Shown one piece after another: positions 25,869-32,459 of a DNA stretch of 34,874 nucleotides. This DNA comes from SLRI01 sp964576715 (GTDB lineage Bacteria; Pseudomonadota; Alphaproteobacteria; Geminicoccales; Geminicoccaceae). The number at the start of each line of letters is the position of its first letter. Positions within the stretch are counted from its first letter, which is position 1. The stretch covers positions 1 to 34,874 of the forward strand of contig CAZNWE010000045.1 of assembly GCA_964576715.1 (NCBI GenBank), in the 5' to 3' direction. The notes beneath the pieces were generated by a model. The model saw only the letters and a program-made list of their open reading frames with translations. It made no database searches and was not told where the DNA came from. The position numbers were made by a program, and so were the translations under genes.

Positions 25869-27097
25869 TGCTGGCGACCCTCGACCGCTATCTCCTGGCC
25901 CAGGTGTTGCGGCCGATGTTGGCGGCGATCCTGATCACGCTCTTGGCGCTGCTCGCCGAGCGTGCACTGCGGGTCATCGATCTCGTGCTCGGCTGGCGCG
26001 GCTCCATCGGCATCGTCTTCGAGATGATCAGCTATCTGGTCCCGCACTACATGGTCGTCGCCCTGCCTGCCGCGCTCTTTTTAGGCATCATGCTCGGCAT
26101 CGCCCGGCTGTCGCGGGAAGGCGAGCTCGACGCGATGCGCGCCGCCGGGATCGGGCTCTGGCGAATGACCCGGCCGCTGCTGCTCCTGGCCCTGGCCGTC
26201 CTCGTCCTGCATCTGATCCTGGTGAGCCATCTGCAGCCCTTTGCCCGCTATGCCTACCGGGCGGCGGCCTTCGCGATCACCAATGTGTCGTTCCAGACCC
26301 TGCTGCGCCCGGGCCAGTTCATCACGCTCGGCCAGAACACCTATCGCGTCAACGAATTGAGCCCGGAAGGTGATCGTTTCGACGGCATTTTCCTCTATTC
26401 GGAGGCGGATGACAGCGGTGTGATCATCGTCACCGCCGCGTCCGGACGGATCGAGAACCAGGGTGCGTTGGCGCCGCTGCTCCTGCACCTCGAGGAAGGT
26501 GTGCAGCAGTTCGTGCCGTACCCGGCCGGGCATGCCGATGGCGCCGGGAGCAACGGCACGCCGCCGTTGACGCTGCGTTTCGGCACCTTCACCAGCGACC
26601 TCTCGGGCAGCGAGCCGAAACCGTTCCGGCCGCGGGGCGAGCACGAGCGCGAGCTCACCATCCCGGAGCTGGTCCGGCTCCTCGGCGAGCCGGCCCCGGT
26701 ATTGCCCGACGATGTCGATCCCTGGGAGGTCGAGGCGGAGCTGTCGGCCAGGCTGGTGCGCAATCTCTCGATCCTCTTCGTGCCGTTCCTCGCCGTGCCG
26801 CTGGCCCTGTCGCCGGGTCGCGCCAAGCGTTCCTATGGCTTTCTCGTCGGCGTGATCGTGGTGGTCGGCTACCACCAGCTGTTGAGCACCGGCGAAGCCC
26901 TGGCTGATGACGCCGAGTTCTCGGCGCTGATCGCTATCTGGCTGCCGTTCTTGGCCTACGCGGTGCTGACCACGGCGTATTTCATCCGCACCTCTCGCCG
27001 GGTGCCCGATCCGGGGAAGAATTCCTGGCTCGGGGCCCGGATCGATGCTGCGGTCAGTGCTGCGGCGCGGCGGCTGCCCTGGCGGGCCGCGGCTTGA
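25868..27097 (+). CDS. lptF: LptF-family permease
   Basis: 409 residues with the LptF/LptG plan: three N-terminal helices (about 12-40, 55-80, 96-120), a periplasmic beta-jellyroll (about 140-290) and three C-terminal helices (about 295-375). Conserved pieces are LDRYLLAQVLRPMLAAILIT, ALPAALFLGIMLGIARLSREGELDAMRAAGIG (the LptB-contacting coupling helix) and LVRNLSILFVPFLAVPLAL. LptF and LptG form the transmembrane part of the LptB2FG extractor for lipopolysaccharide. Here the pair sits between lipid-modifying genes, so it may be a paralogue that lifts another lipid from the inner membrane; the canonical LPS role cannot be excluded. Starts within the preceding stop (TGATG). Confidence 0.9.
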   Translation: MLATLDRYLLAQVLRPMLAAILITLLALLAERALRVIDLVLGWRGSIGIVFEMISYLVPHYMVVALPAALFLGIMLGIARLSREGELDAMRAAGIGLWRMTRPLLLLALAVLVLHLILVSHLQPFARYAYRAAAFAITNVSFQTLLRPGQFITLGQNTYRVNELSPEGDRFDGIFLYSEADDSGVIIVTAASGRIENQGALAPLLLHLEEGVQQFVPYPAGHADGAGSNGTPPLTLRFGTFTSDLSGSEPKPFRPRGEHERELTIPELVRLLGEPAPVLPDDVDPWEVEAELSARLVRNLSILFVPFLAVPLALSPGRAKRSYGFLVGVIVVVGYHQLLSTGEALADDAEFSALIAIWLPFLAYAVLTTAYFIRTSRRVPDPGKNSWLGARIDAAVSAAARRLPWRAAA

Positions 27098-27110
27098 GGG
27101 TGACCGGCGC

Positions 27111-28208
27111 ATGGTGCTGATCCGCTACCTCAATCGCTTGGTGCTGCTGCGCGTCGCGGTCGCCACCACGGCCGTCATCCTGTTCGCACTGGTGTTCGAC
27201 CTGCTCGATGCATCCGACGACATCATCCGCAGCGAGGGCGGCACGGCCGCGGCCTTCGCACGCTATTTCGCCCTCCGTTTGCCGAGCCTCCTGACCGAGA
27301 TCCTGCCGTTGGCGACGCTCTTGGGGGCGTTGTTCGCCGCCGCCGATCTGATGCGGCACGGCGAGCTGACCATATTCTGGGCAGCGGGCGTCTCGCCGCT
27401 GGGCATCATCGTTCGCCTGCTCCCCGTCTGCCTGCTCGTCTTCGCCATCAAGCTCGCGAATGACGATCTACTGGTGCCGGGCACCGTGCAGGAACTGCGC
27501 GCCTGGGATGTCGGCTACTTCAAGGGCGGGCTGGAGGGCGTCGGTGGCGACCATCTCTGGGTCGAGCACGCGGGCAGCATTATCCGCCTGCCGCGGCTGG
27601 AGAGCGGCCAGGAGGTGGCCGAGGACGTCGTGATCCTGCGCCGCGACGCACGCGGCAATCTGACCGAGCGGATCACCGCCGCCGAGGCCGTGCTCGCCCC
27701 CGGGGCTTGGCGGCTCACCGATGTCAGGCGCAGCCGGGTCGGCGAGGGCCGTGTCGTGGAAGCGCCCGGCGCTGTCTTCGAGAACGACATCGACATCGAT
27801 CGCCTCGGCGTCGTGGCGCGCCCGCCGCAGGAGGTGGCGCTGCTCGATCTCCTCGACATCGTCCGTCACGACGGCTACGGCGTGGTGACCACGCAAGGCC
27901 ATATGACGGCGATCTATCATCGGCTGTTCGGCGCCGTGCTGCCGATGCTGATGATCATGCTGAGCTTCGCCTATGCCCGCAGGGTCACCCGGCAGGGCGG
28001 GGTGACGGGGCTTTTTCTCAAGGGTATCGCCACCGGCTTCGCCTTCGTCATCCTCAGCGGCTTGATGCTGGCCCTGGCGGAAGCCGGCTTCGTCGGCCCG
28101 CTGATCGCGACGGCAGGGCCGATCGTGCTGCTGGCTGCCATCATCGTCGGCCTGCCGCTCCGCGACGAGCGCCATCGCGTCGGCCGCCGGCTGCTCGGCC
28201 GCCCGTGA
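27111..28208 (+). CDS. lptG: LptG-family permease
   Basis: 365 residues with the same 3 helices - periplasmic domain - 3 helices plan. LIRYLNRLVLLRVAVATTAVILFALVFDLLDASDDI is the first helix with its usual following Asp-rich loop; LPLATLLGALFAAADLMRHGELTIFWAAGVSP is the coupling-helix region; RLFGAVLPMLMIMLSFAYARRVTRQGG and the closing hydrophobic pair end the protein. The ATG at 27111 has GAGGGTG upstream and lies 13 bases after lptF; its stop overlaps the lipid-kinase start. It is expected to pair with the LptF-like protein and with an LptB-type ATPase, which is not in the window. Confidence 0.9.
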   Translation: MVLIRYLNRLVLLRVAVATTAVILFALVFDLLDASDDIIRSEGGTAAAFARYFALRLPSLLTEILPLATLLGALFAAADLMRHGELTIFWAAGVSPLGIIVRLLPVCLLVFAIKLANDDLLVPGTVQELRAWDVGYFKGGLEGVGGDHLWVEHAGSIIRLPRLESGQEVAEDVVILRRDARGNLTERITAAEAVLAPGAWRLTDVRRSRVGEGRVVEAPGAVFENDIDIDRLGVVARPPQEVALLDLLDIVRHDGYGVVTTQGHMTAIYHRLFGAVLPMLMIMLSFAYARRVTRQGGVTGLFLKGIATGFAFVILSGLMLALAEAGFVGPLIATAGPIVLLAAIIVGLPLRDERHRVGRRLLGRP

Positions 28209-29164
28209 TGCGGATCGGCCTCTTGAGCAATCCGCGGAGCGCGCGCAACCGCAACGGCATGGCGCCGCTGACCCGGCTTGTCGACCGGACCCCGGAGGTC
28301 CTGCATCGCGTGTTTCGACCGGAGGAAGGCTTTTGCCCACCACTGCGTGCCATGGCCGAGGTGGGTGCCGGGCTCGTCGTCGTCAACGGCGGCGACGGGA
28401 CGGTGCAGGGCGTGCTGACGGCGTTGCTGGCGAACTGCCCGTTCGCCGAACTGCCGAGGGTTGCCATCCTGCCACGCGGCACGACCAACATGACGGCCGC
28501 CGATTGCGGGCTCTCGGGCAGGGACGCGACAACGCTGGAGCGCCTGGTCGAATTGGCCGGCGCCGGCCGCATCGACGATCATCTGCTCATCCGGCACGTC
28601 TTGAAGGTTGACCATGCCGACGACGGCCCGGCACCGCGCGGCATGTTCTTTGGGGCCGCCGGGATCGTCGACGTCATCCACCAGGTCACCGGCAAGCTGC
28701 ACGCCAGGGGCATCAAGGGCGAATGGAGCCATGCCGCGGCCGTGCTCGGACTGCTCGGCGGCACGCTGGTCAAGGGCCTGGAGGGCCTGGGCCTCAAGCC
28801 GCATGCTGTGGGCATCGGCATCGACGGGGCGCCGCTCGCCGAGGAGCGGCTGGTGATCCTGCTGGCGACGTCGCTCGACCGGCTGGTGCTGCGCTCGCAG
28901 CCGTTCTGGGGCGTGGGCACGAAGCCGATCCGTCACACCCGGATCAGCCACCCGCCCAAGGGGCTCATTCGCAGAGCGCCGCGCATTCTCTACGGGCCGG
29001 ACGAGCGGACCTTGCCGGCGGACGACTACCGCAGCGGTGGGGCGATCCGGCTCGACCTTCGGCTCGACGCGCCGTTTACGATCGACGGCGAGTTCTTCAC
29101 CCCCCGCGCGGATCGGCCGGTGGTGCTCACCGCCGACGAGGCCGTTCGCTTCGTCCGGCTCTGA
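28208..29164 (+). CDS. Diacylglycerol-kinase-family lipid kinase (ceramide kinase candidate)
   Basis: A 318-residue lipid kinase of the DAGK catalytic-domain superfamily (YegS/DgkB/sphingosine kinase group): the strand RIGLLSNPRSARNRNG (2-17), the ATP-binding VVNGGDGTVQGVL (58-70) with GGDGT at 61-65, and LPRGTTNMTAADCG (88-101). The C-terminal lobe contains the FTIDGEFF motif, the usual hydrophobic-D-G-E signature. In Caulobacter a member of this superfamily is a ceramide kinase (CpgB); with a ceramide-synthase-like gene in the same operon, ceramide or a related acyl-amide is the most likely substrate (inference). Its start overlaps the lptG stop by one base. Confidence 0.85.
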   Translation: MRIGLLSNPRSARNRNGMAPLTRLVDRTPEVLHRVFRPEEGFCPPLRAMAEVGAGLVVVNGGDGTVQGVLTALLANCPFAELPRVAILPRGTTNMTAADCGLSGRDATTLERLVELAGAGRIDDHLLIRHVLKVDHADDGPAPRGMFFGAAGIVDVIHQVTGKLHARGIKGEWSHAAAVLGLLGGTLVKGLEGLGLKPHAVGIGIDGAPLAEERLVILLATSLDRLVLRSQPFWGVGTKPIRHTRISHPPKGLIRRAPRILYGPDERTLPADDYRSGGAIRLDLRLDAPFTIDGEFFTPRADRPVVLTADEAVRFVRL

Positions 29165-29168
29165 ACCC

Positions 29169-30056
29169 ATGCCCCGCCCGTCCTCCGACCTCGAAGCGCT
29201 GATCGAGAGCGAACTCGCCAGCCCCACGCCCGCGGCGGTCCACGCCATCGCGGCGGCAGCCCGGCAACGGCACGGGGTCGGCATCGAGGCCATCCTGTTC
29301 TACGGCAGCTGCTATCGCGACGGCATCGTCGAGGACCGGCTGATCGATCTCTATCTGTTGGCCGAGAGCTACGGCCCGGTGCACGACAATCGCCTGAGTG
29401 CCTGGGCCAATGCGCTGGTGCCGCCCAATGTCTACTACCTCGAGACCACGGCCGACGGCGCCACGGTCCGGGCCAAATACGCACTGGTCACCACGACCCA
29501 GCTTGCGACCAAGGTGGGGCCGGCGACCGAGAATCCCTATTTCTGGGCGCGCTTCGCCCAACCTACCGGCCTCGTCTGGTGCCGGGACGAGACGACCCGC
29601 CGGCGGGTCGTCGGCATCATGGGGCGGGCGGTGCGCACCACCTTCGCCGCGGCGCGAGCCCTGACCCACGACATGGCGGCCTCTGAAGCGCTCTGGACCA
29701 TGGTGTTTCTCGAGACCTACAGGACCGAGCTTCGCGCCGAGAAGCCGCACCGGGCGGCCGAGATCTACCAGAGTGCCGCATCCCGCTACGATCGGATCAC
29801 CCGGGTGCTGATCCAGGAGGGTGTGCGGCCGCAGCACCGCTCGTGGGCGCGCACCCGCCGGCGCGGCAAGCTGCTCTCGGTGATCCGCCTGATGAAGGCC
29901 GCCTTCACCTTCACCGCCGGTGCCGACTACCTGGCCTGGAAGATCGAGCGCCACTCGGGCATGGCGATCGAACTCACCGACTGGCAACGCCGCCACCCGA
30001 TCCTCGCCTCGCCGCCGATCTTGTGGCGGCTGTTGCGCAGCAAGGCGATCCGCTGA
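29169..30056 (+). CDS. Tam41-like putative lipid-phosphate cytidylyltransferase
   Basis: A 295-residue soluble protein. Its N-terminal half resembles mitochondrial Tam41/Mmp37 (CDP-diacylglycerol synthase): AILFYGSCYRDG (41-52) for the nucleotidyltransferase GS motif, LIDLYLLAESYG (58-69) for the metal-binding MIDFIFAV strand, then VRAKYALVTTTQLATKV (100-116) and FWARFAQPTGLVW (125-137), matching Tam41's KYGVI...DL and the LAGRLxKPV region. The C-terminal half is helical and basic. If the similarity is real, it would couple CTP to a phospholipid such as ceramide 1-phosphate made by the kinase encoded 4 bases upstream (inference). The assignment rests on motif comparison by eye. Last gene of the operon. 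Confidence 0.65.
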   Translation: MPRPSSDLEALIESELASPTPAAVHAIAAAARQRHGVGIEAILFYGSCYRDGIVEDRLIDLYLLAESYGPVHDNRLSAWANALVPPNVYYLETTADGATVRAKYALVTTTQLATKVGPATENPYFWARFAQPTGLVWCRDETTRRRVVGIMGRAVRTTFAAARALTHDMAASEALWTMVFLETYRTELRAEKPHRAAEIYQSAASRYDRITRVLIQEGVRPQHRSWARTRRRGKLLSVIRLMKAAFTFTAGADYLAWKIERHSGMAIELTDWQRRHPILASPPILWRLLRSKAIR

Positions 30057-30081
30057 GCAGTACACCGATCAGCGGATCGCC
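30044..30081 (+). terminator. Hairpin over the operon's last stop codon
   Basis: A perfect 11-bp inverted repeat, GGCGATCCGCT (30044-30054) and AGCGGATCGCC (30071-30081), with a 16-base loop, overlaps the stop of the Tam41-like gene. There is no T-run, so if it ends transcription it is not a classic intrinsic terminator; it could instead protect the mRNA 3' end. The palindrome GCCCGGCGCCGGGC (30079-30092) follows at once. Confidence 0.4.
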
Positions 30082-30220
30082 CGGCGCCGGGCCACCGGCA
30101 CCCGGGGACGGTCGCCATGTCGTCGATGGGCCCGGGCAGCCGATGGCGGAGCAGGCGGGCTTCGCCGTTTCGCCTGATCCGTGAAGCCGCTGGCCTCGAG
30201 CCGCTGGCCGGCGGTCCGAG

Positions 30221-30246
30221 CCAGCGACCCGGGCCAGCGACCCGGG
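30221..30246. repeat. 13-bp direct repeat, two copies
   Basis: CCAGCGACCCGGG is repeated head to tail at 30221-30233 and 30234-30246, then begins again as CCAGCG. It lies in the 204-bp convergent space between the lipid operon and pckG and codes for nothing. Probably simple-sequence slippage. Confidence 0.7.
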
Positions 30247-30260
30247 CCAGCGGCGCCCGG

Positions 30261-32123
30261 CTATTCCGCGGCCGGCCGGACGCTGTCCTCGTGTGCCAGC
30301 TCCCAGCGCTCGGGCGAGCGCCACAGCCGAGAGCGCAGGAGCTCGCGCTCGAAGATGAACTCCTTGGGCAGCCGGTCGAAGAACTTGTCGAACTGCTCCT
30401 CATGGGCATGGGCCTCGGACGTGCCGGCGGCCCGTCCCACCGACATCAGGTCGTAGAACTTCTCCGCCGGGAAATCGAGGCCTGTCCAGTCCATGTCCTC
30501 GTGGCGCGGCATCCAGCCGATCGGGCTCTCGACGGCGTAGCCGCGGCCGTGCACCCGGTCGACGATCCACTTCAGGACACGCATGTTGTCGCCGAAGCCG
30601 GGCCAGATGAACTTGCCGTTCTCGTCTTTGCGGAACCAGTTGGCTCGGAAGATGCGCGGCGGGTTGGCGACCTTGCGGCCAAAATTCAGCCAATGGGTGA
30701 AATAGTCGGCCATGTTGTAGCCGCAGAAGGGCAGCATCGCCATCGGATCACGGCGGGTTGCCGCCTGGCCGATCGCCGCCGCCGTCGCCTCCGAGCCCAT
30801 CGTCGCCCCGAGATAGACGCCGTGCCCCCAGTTGAACGCCTGGAAGACCAGCGGCATGTCCCTGCTCATCCGCCCGCCGAAGACGAAGGCGCTGATCGGC
30901 ACGCCGTTCGGGTCCTCCCACGCCGGGTCGATCGACGGGCACTGGCTCGCCGGTGCCGTGAAGCGGGCATTGGGGTGGGCAGCCGGCCGGCCACAGTCGG
31001 GCGTCCAGTCCTCGCCCTTCCAGTCGATCAGATGCGCCGGCGGCTCGTCCGTCATGCCCTCCCACCAGACGTCGCCGTCGTCGGTGAGTGCGCAGTTGGT
31101 GAAGATGCAGTTCGCGGTGATCGTCGCCATCGCGTTGGGGTTGGTCTTGTCGTTGGTTCCCGGGGCCACACCGAAGAACCCGGCCTCGGGATTGATCGCC
31201 CGAACCTCGCCGTCCGGGCTCTTCTTGATCCAGGCGATGTCGTCGCCGACCGTCCGCACCTTCCAGCCCGCGAAGGCGGCGGGCGGGACCAGCATGGCGA
31301 GATTGGTCTTGCCGCAGGCGCTCGGGAACGCGGCACCCAGATAGGTCCGCTCCCCGTCCGGCGCCTCGATCCCCATGATCAGCATGTGCTCGGCAAGCCA
31401 GCCCTCGTCGCGGGCCATCACCGAGGCGATGCGCAAGGCCAGGCACTTCTTGCCGAGCAGCGCGTTGCCGCCGTAGCCCGAACCGTAGGACCAGATTTCG
31501 TAGGTCTGCGGGAAGTGGACGATGTATTTCCGATTGATGTCGGATTCGCACGGCCAGGCGACATCCGCCTGCCCCGGCTCTAGCGGCGCCCCGATCGAGT
31601 GCATGCACGGGATGAAGAAGCCGTCCTCCCCGAGCACGTCGAGCACGGCTTTGCCCATCCGGGTCATGATCCGCATGTTGGTCACGACATAGGGGCTGTC
31701 GGTGATCTGAATGCCGATCTTGGCGATGGGCGAGCCGAGCGGTCCCATGCTGAACGGAATGACGTACATCGTGCGACCGCGCATGCAGCCGTCGAAGAGC
31801 TCCGTCAGCGTCTCGCGCATCTCCTCGGGTGGCGCCCAGTTGTTGGTCGGCCCGGCATCTTCCTTGTTCGTGGAACAGATGAAGGTCCGGTCCTCGACGC
31901 GACCGACATCGGAGGGGTGCGAGCGGGCGAGGTAGGAATTGGGCCGCTTTTCGGGATTGAGGCGGATATAGGCGCCGCCGTCGACCATGATCTGGCACAG
32001 CCGGTCGTATTCTTCCTGCGAGCCGTCGGCCCAGACGACCTCATTCGGCTTGCACAGGGCTGCCATCTCGTTGACCCAGTTCGCGAGCCTCGTGTTCTTG
32101 GTCGGCATCGACGCAACATCCAT
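30261..32123 (-). CDS. pckG: Phosphoenolpyruvate carboxykinase (GTP)
   Basis: 620-residue GTP-type PEP carboxykinase, converting oxaloacetate to phosphoenolpyruvate, the entry step of gluconeogenesis. The family's kinase-1a loop is FPSACGKTN (266-274) with the hyper-reactive Cys C270; DDIAW (294-298) is the metal site, SYGSGYGGNALLGKKC (212-227) the substrate region, and FNWGHGVYLGATMGSE and NWFRKDENGKF the nucleotide and C-terminal blocks. Length is normal for the GTP form; many other alphaproteobacteria carry the unrelated ATP form. AAGGGAG precedes the ATG at nine bases. A good promoter lies 41-69 bases upstream. Confidence 0.97.
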   Translation of the reverse strand: MDVASMPTKNTRLANWVNEMAALCKPNEVVWADGSQEEYDRLCQIMVDGGAYIRLNPEKRPNSYLARSHPSDVGRVEDRTFICSTNKEDAGPTNNWAPPEEMRETLTELFDGCMRGRTMYVIPFSMGPLGSPIAKIGIQITDSPYVVTNMRIMTRMGKAVLDVLGEDGFFIPCMHSIGAPLEPGQADVAWPCESDINRKYIVHFPQTYEIWSYGSGYGGNALLGKKCLALRIASVMARDEGWLAEHMLIMGIEAPDGERTYLGAAFPSACGKTNLAMLVPPAAFAGWKVRTVGDDIAWIKKSPDGEVRAINPEAGFFGVAPGTNDKTNPNAMATITANCIFTNCALTDDGDVWWEGMTDEPPAHLIDWKGEDWTPDCGRPAAHPNARFTAPASQCPSIDPAWEDPNGVPISAFVFGGRMSRDMPLVFQAFNWGHGVYLGATMGSEATAAAIGQAATRRDPMAMLPFCGYNMADYFTHWLNFGRKVANPPRIFRANWFRKDENGKFIWPGFGDNMRVLKWIVDRVHGRGYAVESPIGWMPRHEDMDWTGLDFPAEKFYDLMSVGRAAGTSEAHAHEEQFDKFFDRLPKEFIFERELLRSRLWRSPERWELAHEDSVRPAAE

Positions 32124-32163
32124 CGGCGTTCACTCCCTTGGTTGCAGGCACCTCTCAGATTAT

Positions 32164-32192
32164 GTTTTAGCTGCCCCGGAATTGGCTGTCAG
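32164..32192 (-). promoter_or_regulatory. pckG promoter
   Basis: Minus-strand CTGACA (32192-32187, five of six bases of the -35 consensus), a 17-base spacer and TAAAAC (32169-32164) as the -10. Transcription would begin near 32157, giving a leader of about 34 bases that contains the AAGGGAG ribosome-binding site. The -35 box overlaps one arm of the inverted repeat at 32181-32229. Confidence 0.5.
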
Positions 32193-32229
32193 CAAAAGTT
32201 GATGGGTTTCAGTCAATTTTACAGCCAAT
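32181..32229. promoter_or_regulatory. Nested inverted repeat at the pckG -35 region (operator candidate)
   Basis: Outer arms ATTGGCTGT (32181-32189) and ACAGCCAAT (32221-32229) are perfect inverted repeats. Inside them AAAAGTTGA and TCAATTTT form a second, nearly matching pair around the loop TGGGTTTCAG. The element is AT-rich against a GC-rich background and covers the pckG -35 box, as expected for a dimeric regulator site. The regulator is unknown. Confidence 0.5.
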
Positions 32230-32459
32230 CCAGGCCGGCCCCGATGGCTGGGCTGGTTCGGCACGGTGCTTCGACTGCCAACCCGGGCTGCTGCCAGGGC
32301 GGCACGGTCCCGACCGCTGCAAACGAGCGGCATCGGCCGACAGCGCGGTCGCGGGCCGAATGCATTCCTCCGCCACATTGTTGTCACGAAATCGTCTTCG
32401 TCCACCCCTAATCCCCCAGGCGACGTCGACGGCTCGACCCGGATCGTGGAGGATCTCCC
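32230..32459. other. Rest of the pckG / esterase-like gene spacer
   Basis: Together with the promoter and inverted repeat, this makes up a 336-bp divergent spacer. It holds the GGAGG ribosome-binding site of the secreted esterase-like gene (about 32448-32452). I see no convincing promoter, small gene or RNA in the remainder. Confidence 0.4.

Noticed and set aside
30079..30092. GCCCGGCGCCGGGC palindrome as an independent terminator
   Set aside because: No T-run and such GC palindromes are expected by chance here; it overlaps the better 11-bp hairpin at 30044-30081.
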